A stretch of 64,000 bases of DNA from Ipomoea triloba (Eukaryota > Streptophyta > Magnoliopsida > Solanales > Convolvulaceae). How positions within the stretch are numbered: the first letter of the stretch is position 1; every line of letters starts with the position of its first letter. Under the pieces are notes generated by a model. It searched no databases, was not told the DNA's origin, and worked only from the letters and a program-made list of their open reading frames with translations. The translations under genes were made by a program, and so were the position numbers. Where the stretch lies: positions 30,269,145-30,333,144 of the forward strand of contig NC_044918.1 in NCBI RefSeq assembly GCF_003576645.1. The letters are read 5' to 3'. This document shows, piece by piece, positions 35,024 through 46,301 of the stretch.

Positions 35024-35438
35024 TGACAGAGTAATCAGGCTAGCAGCACCCGACCCGAAACCACTGGCAGGACCAGAGGCAAGGCAACGGACGTTCAACC
35101 AATTGTTCAACACCTCACTCCTCAGCATCAATGCGCAACGGTCCAACTCTTCAGCATTGATGACCAACGTTCAGCTCCTCAGCATTGACCCTCAGCATTG
35201 ATGACCAACGTTCAGCTCCTCAGCATTGACAGCATTGATGACCAACGTTCAGCAGCCTTAATGCTCCATTACTGAGCTGAACAAAATAAAAGGCTCACAA
35301 AAACACTTGTAGGGACACGACACTTCTTACTAGACGAGACTACACTCAACTCACCTTGTACACTGAACACTACGCTCAATACTGTATTCAAACAGTCAAA
35401 TACTCAAATAATATACCGGTAATGCATTATTACCGTCA
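35024..35438 (+). repeat. 3' LTR
   Basis: 415 bp, homologous to the 5' LTR with a few substitutions and small indels (for example in the AGCATTGA repeat region). Confidence 0.93.
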
Positions 35439-35652
35439 CAATTTTTTGGATAAAAATACCATTACCGTTATAATAACTTCCGTTATCTTTTCCATTAACT
35501 ATACCATGCATATGCATCTACCATACCTTTTCTTATATTCTTTAATGATAATAACATTTGTAGAAATTATATATTGGATTAATATAATAAATAATTTTTT
35601 TATTTAGATTTTAATTAGTAAGAATTTGTAAGTTATTTTTTAAAATATAAAT

Positions 35653-35697
35653 ACTGGGCATACGTTTTTGCGTATCGCGCACAGAAAAGACGACTAG
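35653..35697 (+). mobile_element. Possible Helitron 3' terminus
   Basis: A short hairpin (ATACGTTTTTGCGTAT) followed by CGCGCACAGAAAAGACGA and CTAG, with T next. This matches the Helitron 3' pattern of a hairpin just before CTRR inserted between A and T. No 5' end or Rep/helicase was found. Confidence 0.35.
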
Positions 35698-35709
35698 TAT
35701 ATTCTATAA

Positions 35710-36039
35710 GAGCATTCATAATAGTGAAGTTTTTTTGTGGTTTTTGAGAAGTTTTTTGTAAGTAATTAGGAAAGAGAATAAGAAAAAAGGGGGAAAAAAT
35801 AAAAACAAAAACTAAGTTGACATTAAAAAAAAAGTGAGTTGTTTACGCGCCAGCGAGTACGTGCACTACTGGGCTTTGCTGTGCGCGAAACGCGCATAGC
35901 TTCTCATGCTGACTTTTCTCTTTTTGCGCAAAACATTGTTCCAAAGACCTTTAATTGCAGATGAACTTCAATTTTTTCTCTCCTCCATGTGACCATTTTA
36001 CTCTCAAAAACCATAAAAAGTTCATTGGTGTGCATGCTC
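35710..36039. mobile_element. PIF/Harbinger-like MITE (GAGCATYC family), copy 1
   Basis: Ends GAGCATTCATAATAGTG and (inverted) GAGCATGCACACCAATGAAC. Flanks are TAA on the left and TGA on the right, a slightly decayed duplication. The core holds a GC-rich hairpin GCTGTGCGCGAAACGCGCATAGC (about 35878-35900). Confidence 0.7.
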
Positions 36040-36475
36040 TGAGAAAACTGTCTAGAAGAAAACAACATGACAAACTACCAAACTACCCCTATCGCATTAA
36101 ATAATAGTATAATACTCAGGACAAAAAAGGTTAATATATAACTAATAAATCCTAGCCATCAGATCTTGCCAAATAAAATGCCCAGATTATACTACAAGTT
36201 CTCACTTGGCGAGTTGTTCTTAGATGAACCGGATTTTATGTGTAAAGGGGATTTTCGCATTACAATAAAATATATTCCTTAGGACTTAAGAATAGGTAAT
36301 ACCAAAGGTACCCTAGGAATGATTATTCCCTTTGTAAGGGGAATAACTTTCAAAAAATAATTTTTGATGTTTGGCTAAATGGTATAAAACTATTTTTTTT
36401 TCTATTTGGTTGAAAGTTAAAAAAAAGTATCTTTCTTTTCTATGTGGTTCATATTTCTTTCAATAATAATAATAA

Positions 36476-36803
36476 GAGCATCCTTAATAGTGAGGTCTTT
36501 TTATGATTTTTGAGCAGTTTTTGTAAGTGTGATTAGGAAAGAGAAAACATAAGAGGAGGAAAAAAAATAAAACAAATATGATTTTTAAAAAAAATTAAAA
36601 AAATAAATCTGTCAGGCGCGCCATTGTTGCAGCCCACGCGAGCAGCAATGACTGTTTCATTGCCTTCTCTCTCTTCCAATTACTGTTCCAATAACACCTA
36701 TGCTTGCAGATGGACCCAATCCTTCTCTCTCTCTTGCCTTCTCTCCTCCAACTCACTTTGTAATGTTTCAAAAACCCCAAATAATCCATTGATATGGATG
36801 CTC
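36476..36803. mobile_element. PIF/Harbinger-like MITE (GAGCATYC family), copy 2
   Basis: GAGCATCCTTAAT on the left and ATGGATGCTC on the right, flanked by TAA on both sides (36473-36475, 36804-36806). It has the GC-rich AGGCGCGCCATTGTTGCAG core and the family segment GTAAGTGTGATTAGGAAAGA. 328 bp, non-coding, inserted in an AAT-rich tract. Confidence 0.78.
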
Positions 36804-37348
36804 TAATAATAATAATCTACGTTTACATCTACATCTACCGTCTTAATAAGAGCCAATAAAGTTAGGGCTCTAACGTGAAGAAAAAAATGTTGGTAGTAAT
36901 TATTTACTTAAACAAATGGTTCATATTATTTTGATTTTAGTAATTTTTTATGATTTTCCTTATTTACCCTCTATTATATTATTTTCTTCCTTTAAATAAC
37001 CCACATTTCGTTAGTATAAACTTTAGTAACGGTATATTCTGTTAACTTTTAACTTACCCATTAATTTTTCTATAAGAAAAGTTTTAGGTTCGATCTCATC
37101 TCAATCAGAGTTGGCATAATTGTTAAACATATACTATGAATATGTTGATATAATTTCAAACATTTATTTTAGTGACAATTATAATCAACCTTTAATATAT
37201 TATCTTGCATTCATATACTTTGAATTACCAATTTAAATAAACAAATTACACATTCAATTCAATTACATATGCATGAACATCTCATATATAATATTGTATT
37301 GATATACTTTGAAGTACTTATTTAAAAATAAATATTGTGTATAATCAT

Positions 37349-37375
37349 ATTCGCGCAATGCACGTGAAAAAACTA

Positions 37376-37376
<1 letters not shown>
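37349..37376 (+). mobile_element. Possible Helitron 3' terminus
   Basis: TTCGCGCAATGCACGTGAAA followed by AACTAGT resembles plant Helitron ends (a CG-rich short stem, then CTAG|T). The stem is imperfect and the 5' end is not identified. Confidence 0.35.
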
Positions 37377-37418
<42 letters not shown>

Positions 37419-37419
37419 G
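37376..37419. repeat. (AAT)n microsatellite
   Basis: About 14 uninterrupted TAA/AAT units. Confidence 0.95.
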
Positions 37420-37542
37420 TGGTGATGGTGGTTCTATCAAATTGAAATTTTTTTCTATTCATCTGAATATTTTCTTTTTGATTTTTTTTCTTAAAATATC
37501 CAAACATAAAAAAAAAAATTGTTGAAAATGATTTACCGACCA

Positions 37543-37741
37543 GGGCGTTTGATTGGGAAGAGGGAATTAGGGGGGAAAAGAATTGTAATTGTTGGAATAA
37601 AGTAGGAATTCAAATTACAGTGTTTAGTATACAGAAATAGGAGTACAGAGAATTGAAATGTAAGAAGCGATAGAATGACTAAAATGCCTTTATGTTGCAG
37701 TAGTAGTAATAATAATAATAATAATGATAATTCTTTTAAAA

Positions 37742-37793
<52 letters not shown>

Positions 37794-37990
37794 TCTTTCA
37801 AAATAATAATAATAATAATAAGAATAATTCTTTTTTTTTAAAAAAAAAAGACAAAGGGTATAGTACGATGGGCAACATTGTCTTTATACTAATAAAATTG
37901 TTCATCCTTTCCACCGAATTGCAATTCTTCATTTAAAAGAAATTGTAATTCTACAAAATTACAATTCCCTCCAACTAAACAACGTAGTTA
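37543..37990. mobile_element. Probable MITE carrying (AAT)n tracts
   Basis: The left part GGGCGTTTGATTGGGAAGAG (then GGAATT) loosely mirrors the right part AATTCCCTCCAACTAAACAA. GGAATTGCAATTCC-type motifs also occur at about 24048-24090, so it is a repeat family. Two AAT microsatellites (37705-37730, 37741-37822) are inside. No clear target duplication. Confidence 0.4.
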
Positions 37991-38286
37991 AGGAATTCAT
38001 TGGATTGAAATTCAATAACCCCTAAACTACAATCAACATTTTACGGGTTTAGCGGATCAGGCCCGCAGGCTAGGATTCATGCAACCCTAGCCCGCCCCGC
38101 GGGCCTGTTTGCCATTAGTGGAATTTGCTATATTTGAAAAGAACCCGAATTAAACATACCATAGCGATTCACTATTCGTCTATTCTTCAGAGCCTCAGAG
38201 GTATGAATTCGTAAATAAATAGTTTAATTTCATATTCATGCTATGCAAAACTCTCCCGCCCAATTTCGAACTCTAGAGAGAGGGTG

Positions 38287-39536
38287 ATGGAGACAGGCGA
38301 GAAATCATCGAGAAATTGGAGTGAGGATGAGTCGTTGAAAATGGCCATTGCTGTGGCGCTTCTCCGATCAAAGCTCCAAAACAATAACCTGCCCCCGCCC
38401 CCGTCCCCGCCGCCACCGTCATCTGCTCCTCTATCTGACGTTCTTAAATGGAAACGAAAGGTTCCTTTCACCATCCCCTCTTAAATCTCCGCGAAATCGT
38501 GAACAAAAAAATTGTAAATTTCTCTGGAACCTTTTCAGGCGAAAGAGCGCAAGCTAGAAATTACCAGACTTAAAGAAGACCTCAAAATCGCCGAAGGCTT
38601 GTCTCTCTCTATATTTCAGATTTTGTCACTTCAATGCATTATAAAAAGTGTATTTGATCTACATTCCATAATATCGTGTTTACATGCCAATTGAAACGAT
38701 CATTATCTACTTGGATCAATGAACTACTCTACTCCGTAATTTATAAGATAATTAGTGGTGTTTTTTTGGGTAGATAGACAGTATGCAGCAGGACATATTT
38801 CCGCAAGGTGCATTGTGCAAATGCTACTTCTTTGATAATTTGGGCCAGTTCCGTCCTATATCTGGAGATGATTGTGATCAGAGATTCAGTGATGTCCTAT
38901 ACCGTCGATTTCTCAGACAAGGTTTTATTTTCAAATAACTTTTCATTTTTCTCACACACTTGTAGTTTTTCCTTTATATTTGTTTGCTGAAAGTTTGAGT
39001 ACTTTTGATCTTTTCAGTTCGAATAAATGATAGAAAAAGAAGAATACCTGATGCCTCAAAAGGAAGAGAATGCTTGTCAGGTGAAAGTTCAAGTGGATCT
39101 ACTATAATACATGTAGTTTGCATGTTTGTAGAATTGTTTGACTTATGTAAATGATTTGCAAATATGTTGCTCACGAAGCTAGTCTTGACTCTTGATTGCA
39201 GTATAAATGATTCTTAGTAAAAACTCTCTTTCTGCTTCATGTGATTTTGAAGGACACTTTTCTCAGAGTAAATTGTTGTGGATTATTTGACACTAGTTTC
39301 ACAAATGAAGTTGAAGTTGTAAATTGGTGCTGAATTAAACTTACCATAATAACTGGTTTTCTGTTTCCACCTCGATATTGACCTTCAGACTTGTTTTTTG
39401 TAATTGCAGAGTATAATAATGAAAATGAAGTGGAGAAACTAAGGGCTTCAGTTGATTTTCTAGTGGAGATATGTGACTCTGTTTCTACAGCCAGAGTGTG
39501 TTACTTGCCTCAACTTACCTGCTTTTTTGCAACAAC

Positions 39537-39605
<69 letters not shown>

Positions 39606-42169
39606 TTGCTTGCTGTTTTTGTACTTTATTTTTTCATTTCTGTCAATATCTGTTGCAGTTGGATGAGGCTAAATTTAAAAGCTGTTCTCACCAAGCTGTG
39701 GACTTTATTCTTGGTAACACTCATCCATTGTGTTATTTATACTACAAATAATTATCTTAGGAACATTGAAATACTCTAGACACTATTTGAACTGATTTTT
39801 AATTGTATTATGTAAAATGAAAACTAAGTGATATTGTTATTTAGTCATACATCTCATGTATTACCATGAAAACTAATGTCAGTATAAGAAATGAAGTGAT
39901 ATTTAGTTCCTAGTTCATTGGGTGAAATCCGTGTTTAAGGAAATGCTACTGCTGAGGACTGACTGATGAAGAAATGAAGATTTCACCAAAAGCTTTTTCA
40001 TTTTTATATAAATTATGTTGGGATTCTTTCTTATAGTCCATTCCTTTTTCCCCAAGAGTAGCTTTTCAACTTGTATGCTTTTATTTATTTTGTTGAAGAT
40101 ACACTAAAGACCACATCAGGAGTGGGCGATAATTACACAGTTGAAAGTGTTCTAAGCAGCTTAATTATGCGCCTATTGAGAAGGATGTGCAATGCAACAC
40201 AAGGAGATGGTAAATATATGGTTTTGCATTTTGTTCAAGTTAATTGCATAACAGGCATGGTTTCTTAACTGTTTTATGAAATAGATGAATTACTCTATCA
40301 ATTTACCCATGCTTTCCTTTGGTTTTGATGTGTTTTGTTAATGAAATAGAAAGAGAAATATTTGTATAGTAGAATCTGTATGTTGGCTCTTAACATTTGA
40401 GTTAGGAACAGTATGGTTGTATGAATTTCCTTTAATATGAGGATTAGTTTGGATCAATAACTGTGAAGTGCACACAATTTCTTTAAAAAACAAGTCTTCT
40501 GTACTTCTCCCTGTTTGACCAATAATATTAAATTTCCCTATATTGAAAAAATTAACTTTTTGGTGTTCTTCAACCTTCATTAGAATGTTTAATTTGCAAC
40601 TTTTCATAGCTGAGAACTTTATATTCTGCATAGTTTCTGAATTATGATTAGAGCCTCTGAGTAGAGCATTCTAGTCTAGAATAGTGAAGTGAACTCTGTA
40701 CTAAAATACTCTGTATATAAGGATCACATGAATGCAATATCTGACTTCATTAAGTAATTATTGACTTTGCAGAAACTTTTACTACTCTTTCTAATCTCAG
40801 AAATGGTTAATGGCTTTAATATAGAACTTGAATAGCTTCTATGTATTCTTTCTTTTGGATAATGTTTCAGAAGATCAGAGCGACACTGATGTAAGGTTCT
40901 ACATTCAGCATTTAATGCGGAAACTTGGAAGCAACTCCTACACTGGGCAGCGTATAATCCTTTCTGTTTCTCAGAGAATTTCTTTAGTTGCAGAAGGTTT
41001 GCTCTTTATGGATCCATTTGATGGTGCCTTTCCAAATGCGAACCACTCTATCTACCTGATGTAAGTGCCACATTTGAGTTATCATTGTGGGTGCTTATAA
41101 TTAGCACAATCACTCTTCCTTAAATCCTTGATTCAAACTATCTTCTTCTTAACATTCTGCAATGGACATATCTTCTCACTAATTTTCTGTTTTGAACTGA
41201 CTTTCTATTGTTAATCTCAACTTGTTCAAAATCCTCAAGTGACTTCATGTTTCTTCTGGCATCTAACCTATCAGCCTTGTTTTGTTAAGATAAGATTTAC
41301 AACACTCTCTCTTTATCAACTTTTTTCCTTGCCATCTCACCTCAGATTTTGGACCAGTTTTGTGTATTTCTCTACGGCCACACCTTGGCCTTAGCTCTTC
41401 AACCAGCTACCATCCATATAAATTTGTGAAAATGTTCACTTTTCTGTTTTATTTCTGATATTGGTCTCTTTTTATGCATTTTGATTTTTTAAAATATACT
41501 AATTCATTACTAGATACCCAACTATCCTATTGTATTTGTCCTGTTTTGGTCAGTAGTACGTAATCCTTGCTATAAAAATTTTTAAAATGTTAAATAAAAT
41601 AGGAATAAATGTTTTAAAAAAAGAAATGATTTCACACTCATCAAATACTACTCTGTAGTAAGAATGACATGTAAATGAGAGTGAAGAATCAAATTCTCAT
41701 GTTTCTGCTGTTGGGATACTTTGGCATACCCTTCACACGGATTACAGGATCCAGCTTATTGAGTTTCTGGTGTCAGATTACCTACTAAGCTGGTCAATCA
41801 GTGAAGAGTTTGACACAAGTATGCTTCTCTTTTTCCTTGATTATTTAATTGAAATTCCTCTTATTCCCTCCAAAAAAAAAAAAAAAAACTTTGTTGATGT
41901 TAAGCATCTTGTATTCTTAAATGTCTAAAAATTAAAGTTAGATTTTGCATAATTCCCTTTTGGGTTGAATTATGATGTTTATAGGGGTTTTGGAAGAATG
42001 GGTAGTGTCAGTTGTGCATGCACGGAAGGCATTAGAAGTGTTGGAATGCAGGAGTGGGCTTTATGTGGTGTACATGGATCGTGTGGTGGGGCTTGTGGCT
42101 AAACAGGTTGGTCAGTTTTCATTTCTTCAGAAGCTGAACCCACAAATTCTTGCAAATCTCTTTAGCTGA
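38287..42169 (+). CDS. MPS1: MULTIPOLAR SPINDLE 1 / PRD2 (meiotic double-strand-break factor)
   Basis: Plant MPS1/PRD2 is needed for meiotic DNA double-strand-break formation with SPO11 and for bipolar spindle organisation. Exons: 38287-38460, 38539-38596, 38778-38921, 39018-39080, 39410-39495, 39659-39713, 40099-40209, 40871-41060, 41748-41818, 41985-42169; all phases agree, giving 378 residues. The ATG at 38287 is the first in frame. Recognisable segments are WSEDESLKMAIAVALLRSK near the N-terminus, WKRKAKERKLEITRLKEDLK (a likely short coiled coil), CKCYFFDNLGQF, KLRASVDFLVEIC, CSHQAVDFIL, LLFMDPFDGAFPN and VVSVVHARKALEVLE. A Pro-rich stretch (PPPPSPPPPSS) lies near residues 36-46. Exon 2 appears to end at an AAG|GC site, making intron 2 a GC-AG intron; the GT next to it would break the frame. 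A poly-T tract of about 60 bp lies in intron 5. Confidence 0.9.
39539..39602. repeat. Poly-T tract in MPS1 intron 5
   Basis: About 63 T with one C near the middle, shortly upstream of the exon 6 acceptor. It could be an extended polypyrimidine tract or a retroposed poly-A tail in reverse. Confidence 0.9.
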
Positions 42170-42987
42170 TTGATGACCAGTGACCACATCTTTGCTGAAG
42201 CAAATGCAAGTAAATTCAGAGCAGGACTTTAATGCTTTCCCTTTGCTTCCTCTCTGCAATTTCTTTTTCTACGTATGTACATGTGCGTTGTTGAGTGGGA
42301 AGTGGAGAAAATTTGTATGTAATTGGTCAAAAAGTGGAATCTGTTGTGGCTTCTGTCGCTGCACTACCACAAGTTTAGTCTCACGGTTCTAACGTGAAAT
42401 GGAAAAGACAGGAGGTGGGGAATAATAGAGTGGAATCAACTTCACGTTATGCCAACTCCGGTCATTGCTAAATGCTACGGAGTATTTGGTACAATATTTT
42501 TACTTTAGACTGGTCGGCCGAAGCCTCTCTTTGAGTAAGCTAGTTTTAGTTGTGAGGAGTGTTTCACAAGAACATCAACATGGTTGGGATTTTAGATCTT
42601 TGCTCGTATTCCATGTCGACTGTTTGGTTCGGGAATGGTGGCTGTGCTGATTATGAAGAAGTAACAATTATTATGGGAATATTCTTTTGAATGAGTTTAC
42701 AATGCAAGGTGGACTTTAGTTCATAGCATAACAATTGCATTTAGTCAGCGTTGGGGTAAAATTTGGTGAACGTGGGTGTACCTAGACCGTTAAACGGACG
42801 GAAAAAGACCTCGTGAATTTACCAAAAAAAAAAAAATTTCAAAAAATATACTAAGCTATTAACATTAACCAAAAGAGATTTATCAACTACTGGTCATTTA
42901 GTTTGATCAAACTACTTAATAAATCTAGTCAAATATAATATTATTATATTATATAATATATTATATATAAAATATATTATTATATTA

Positions 42988-42990
<3 letters not shown>
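42170..42990. other. MPS1 3' region and repeat fragment
   Basis: The first few hundred bases follow the MPS1 stop codon and probably hold its 3' untranslated region. At 42697-42738, TTTACAATGCAAGGTGGACT through CATAGCATAACAATTG matches only the right end of the CCATGGACC MITE family (copy 1 at 18849). Nothing else is recognised. Confidence 0.55.

Positions 42991-43040
<50 letters not shown>
42991..43040. repeat. (AT)n microsatellite, left flank of a foldback element
   Basis: AT dinucleotides ending exactly where the foldback element at 43042 begins; a shorter AT run continues on its other side (43563-43576). Confidence 0.93.
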
Positions 43041-43041
<1 letters not shown>

Positions 43042-43044
<3 letters not shown>

Positions 43045-43562
43045 TCATTTCCATTTTTGGTCCTATTGTTATTGGGGCATTGCTAATTTTAGTCCACTTT
43101 ATTAATTTTTGCCAAATTGAGGCCAGTCTTATTTAGTCCTTACCACTTTTAGTTCACCGTTAAAATTTTCGTCAAATGGCCATCCTAAACAGGGGTATTT
43201 TTGGTCTTTTCATACTTTGGTCATCTCCTTGACCCCTTGCAGTGGTTTTCCTTACACATTTTTATTTAATAAAGAGATCTAGCCAAAGTCATGTGAGCCA
43301 CATTACAAAGTCATGGCTTTTGCCGGATCTCTTCATTGGATGGAAATGTGTAAGGAAAACTACTGCAAAGGGTTAAGAAGATGATCAAAGCATGAAAAGA
43401 CTAAAATACCCCTGTTTTGGACAGTTATTTGACAAAAATTTTAACGGTGGACTAAAAGTGGTAATGACTAAATAAGACTAGCCGCAATGTGGCAAAAATT
43501 AATGAAGTGGACTAAAATTGGCAATGCCCTAATAACAGTAGGACCAAAAATGGAAATGACTC
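43042..43562. mobile_element. Foldback MITE with arms of about 250 bp, inserted in an (AT)n tract
   Basis: The left arm starts GAGTCATTTCCATTTTTGGT and the right arm, reverse-complemented, starts identically. Complementarity runs almost to the centre near 43300 (AAGAGATCTAGCCAAAGTCA versus AAGAGATCCGGCAAAAGCCA). The 521-bp unit is nearly all hairpin. Both flanks are AT repeats, so the target duplication is hidden. No coding capacity. Confidence 0.92.
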
Positions 43563-43921
43563 ATATATATATATAATATTGTATAAGAAAATTTTACATC
43601 ACTTTCATGGCATCAAATTAAATGGAACATCTCTGTGGGGGTTAGGTCAATTTATTTGACCAATCACTTTAAAGTATTGCTCTAGCGATAGTGTGGCGAC
43701 TTGAATCCCACTAGAAACGGGGGGTGGGGGGGGGGGAGGTCATTGGAGACATTGACCAATCAAAGGAGATAAAGACTCTTGTGTGCAAAATGCAGGGGGT
43801 GGGAACTCGGGGATTAACAGGGTAATTTACGATTTACCTCTTCCAACAACTCTTGGGTATAAGATCTAAGAGTTTAGAATTAGTTTGACATAAGTTGGGT
43901 TACCTAATGCATAAAAATTTG

Positions 43922-44479
43922 AAAAAGGTCAAATAGGTCATTGAACTTTATTCAAAAAGTCAATTAGGTCTTAAACTTTCAAAAGTTACAATTAAACCTT
44001 TAAACATGTTATTTTGTAGCATTGAAGCTCAAAAATAGGTTGGTGGCATGTGATTGTAGGTCATTAAGGGTTCCGGCGAATTCTAGCAACCTCTAACCAA
44101 TTTCCAATGACTGATGACCGTCAAATAGTCGCCGACCACGTCAATTGGAGAAGCCAGACCAAACTGGTTTGCCTTCCCCTTCGCTGGCCGAGAAGGCGAC
44201 CAACTTGGTCGCCTTCTCCGGCAAAGGAAAAGGCTGGCCAGTTGGTCTACCTTTTCCGGCGAAGGAGAAGGCAAACTGGTTTGGTATGCCTTCTCTAGTT
44301 GACACGACTGACAGTCACCGGTCACTAAAAATTGGTCAGAGGTTGCTAGAGTTCACCATAACCCTTAATGACTTGCAATCACATGTTATCAACTGATTTT
44401 TGGGCTTCAATACTCAAAAATAATATGTTTAAGAGCTTGACTTTTTGAATAAAGTTTAGGGGTCTATTTGATTTTTTTT
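43922..44479. mobile_element. Foldback MITE with GC-rich centre
   Basis: The left arm (AAAAAGGTCAAATAGGTC, then TTTATTCAAAAAGTCAA, TCATTAAGGGTT and GCAACCTCTAACCAATTT) is mirrored on the right (AAATTGGTCAGAGGTTGC, AACCCTTAATGA, TTGACTTTTTGAATAAA, GGTCTATTTGATTTTTTTT). The centre (44150-44300) is rich in GAAGGCGACC and TTCTCCGGCGAAGG motifs. Related in layout and ends to the element at 45814. Confidence 0.82.
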
Positions 44480-45175
44480 AAATAAAATAAAATTTACATG
44501 GAATATGCTTATTGATTGTTTCATTTATTTTCTAAAGCACAAAATAACGAGTCATTTCCTCTATAATGAAAACAGCTTTATGAATTATGTTGGTTCATAG
44601 TTCTTTTTATCTTTTTTTTTTTTTTTGAAAGGATTCTTTTCTTTTTCATTCACTCACTTAATACATGTTACATGACAACTATAATACTCCGTATGGGTAT
44701 CTCTAGATTTTTTTTCCTTATTTATTAGTGTTTTGGTTGAGCTAGAATTGCAGAGCTGGATGTAGATTGGTTCCATGTGCCTTGTGGTTTTATTACGTGG
44801 CTTGGTAGTCATTTGATTTGACATCCACTCCCCTAACCACGTGTGCCTTTTATTTGTGGACAACCCAGGTGGTAAGAGTGCTCTACTTATAGTCGAGAGG
44901 TTGGAGGTTAGGCTAGTTTACCCCCCCTTAAAAGAACGTGTGCCTTTTACTTTACATTGGGAAGAAGAAAAATCCATTGAAACTTTAATTTTCTAACATA
45001 AAACTGTTCCAGATACTACATTGTAACAGAGACATAAAAGTGATATTTCATTTGTCTATTCACCTCTCCCTCTCATCGCCTATCTTCTTCTTCTTTGGTT
45101 TCTTCACACAGAACGTCGGCAGAGTGTTTGAATATTATCTCAAATTACACGATTAAGTAAATTTTGGAAGCTATA
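44480..45175. other. Intergenic, no gene recognised
   Basis: AT-rich. A segment at about 44868-44915 (GTGGTAAGAGTGCTCTACTT, GGTTGGAGGTT) resembles a decayed tRNA-derived promoter but lacks a proper B box. Confidence 0.45.
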
Positions 45176-45184
45176 TCTTAAATA

Positions 45185-45479
45185 GAAAAAATTGTAATTA
45201 AAACCCCTCCATAATATGTCAATTATCAATGTCACCCCTGAATTATTAGTGGTGTAAATGTTGTCATTCAATTTTCAAAATGATATATATATTGCCCTTC
45301 TAAAGTGTAAATGTTGCCCCTCAATTTTCAAAACGGTACATATTGCCCCTCCCATACGTACGGGAGGGGTAATATATGTACCGTTTTAAAAACTGAGGGG
45401 CATCATTTACACTACTAAAAATTCAGTGGTGACATTGATAATGGACATATTATGGAGGGGTATAAATTATAATTTTCCC
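45185..45479. mobile_element. Near-perfect palindromic MULE-like MITE, 9-bp TSD
   Basis: Left end GAAAAAATTGTAATTAAAAC and right end (inverted) GGGAAAATTATAATTTATAC are followed by shared CCCCTCCATAATATGTC. The arms meet at the perfect palindrome CTCCCATACGTACGGGAG. Flanks TCTTAAATA (45176-45184) and TATTAAATA (45480-45488) match at 8 of 9 bases. The left arm also has an internal duplication (TGTAAATGTTG..CTCAATTTTCAAAA). Confidence 0.85.
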
Positions 45480-45813
45480 TATTAAATATGTTCTATAGAT
45501 AGAAGTTTATATCCAATAATAATAATAATAATAAATTTGTGTATTTTAATTTGATCTTTATACTAACTCTCTTTCGATTCTATTCTTGCAAACCAAATAT
45601 TAAAATTTAAAATCTTATTTTATTTTCAGATTATTGGTTCTCATGAATTTGCAAGTCTTTCCTTTCCCTAATTATCTCATGGTGTACAATTAATAAAGTG
45701 AAAAGTGACATATGGGACGAACTTGGACTTTGAACAACATAACTCTGGTCATTCACCGCTAGTTGAGATTGATGGAAATTAAAAAAGAAGAAGGTTATAA
45801 CTTATAATAGAGG

Positions 45814-46301
45814 GGGAAAAGGGTTAAATAGACCTCTAAATTTTACACCAAATATCAATTATACCTCTAAACTTTTAAAAAGGTCAATTAAAACCCTCAA
45901 ACATGTCAAATTGAGTCAATAAAGTCCCCAAACAGGTAAATAACCTGTTATTACAGGTCATCAGGCGACATACGAAAATTTCGGGCCTCCGACGACAACT
46001 TCCGGCGACGACCGAAACGTCGCCGATCGCCATCTCCGGCGAAGGCGACCAAAAGGTTGGTCGCCGTCTCCAGGGGAAGGCTTCTGGTTGCCTTCCCCAG
46101 GAGAAGGCGAGCAGTTTTCTGGTGACTTTCTGCACTGGTGCCTTTTTCGGTTAATTTCTACCGGTAACCTGTTGGTTACCGGTTAATTTGATGTATTTGA
46201 CTCAATTTGACATGTTTGAGGGTTTAATTGACATTTTTAAAAGTTTAGGAGTCTAATTAACTTTTGATGTAAAATTTAGGGGTCTATTTGAGTCTTTTCC
46301 C
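45814..46301. mobile_element. MULE-like MITE with GGGAAAA ends, 9-bp TSD
   Basis: Ends GGGAAAAGGGTTAAATAGAC and (inverted) GGGAAAAGACTCAAATAGAC. Flanks TAATAGAGG (45805-45813) and TAATAGATG (46302-46310) match at 8 of 9. The GC-rich centre has CGGCGA/TCGCCG motifs and GGTTGGTCGCCGTCTCC. Its right end is only about 170 bp upstream of the small gene at 46470, so it sits in that promoter. Confidence 0.85.

Larger units (their letters stand above)
31151..35438 (+). mobile_element. Non-autonomous Ty3/Gypsy LTR retrotransposon (gag only), 5-bp TSD
   Basis: The two LTRs (31151-31557 and 35024-35438) begin TGACAGAGTAATCAGG and end TATTACCGTCA. The target duplication CAATT is exact (31146-31150 and 35439-35443). 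The interior has gag but no protease, reverse transcriptase, RNase H or integrase. A polypurine-rich run (GGGAGTGGGGGGACTGG) precedes the 3' LTR. The 3' half is built of tandem arrays, as in non-autonomous plant Gypsy derivatives. The LTRs remain highly similar but the right one has indels, so insertion is moderately old. Confidence 0.95.

Noticed and set aside
42180..42650. Small open frames after MPS1
   Set aside because: They lie in the likely 3' untranslated region, overlap each other and resemble no protein.
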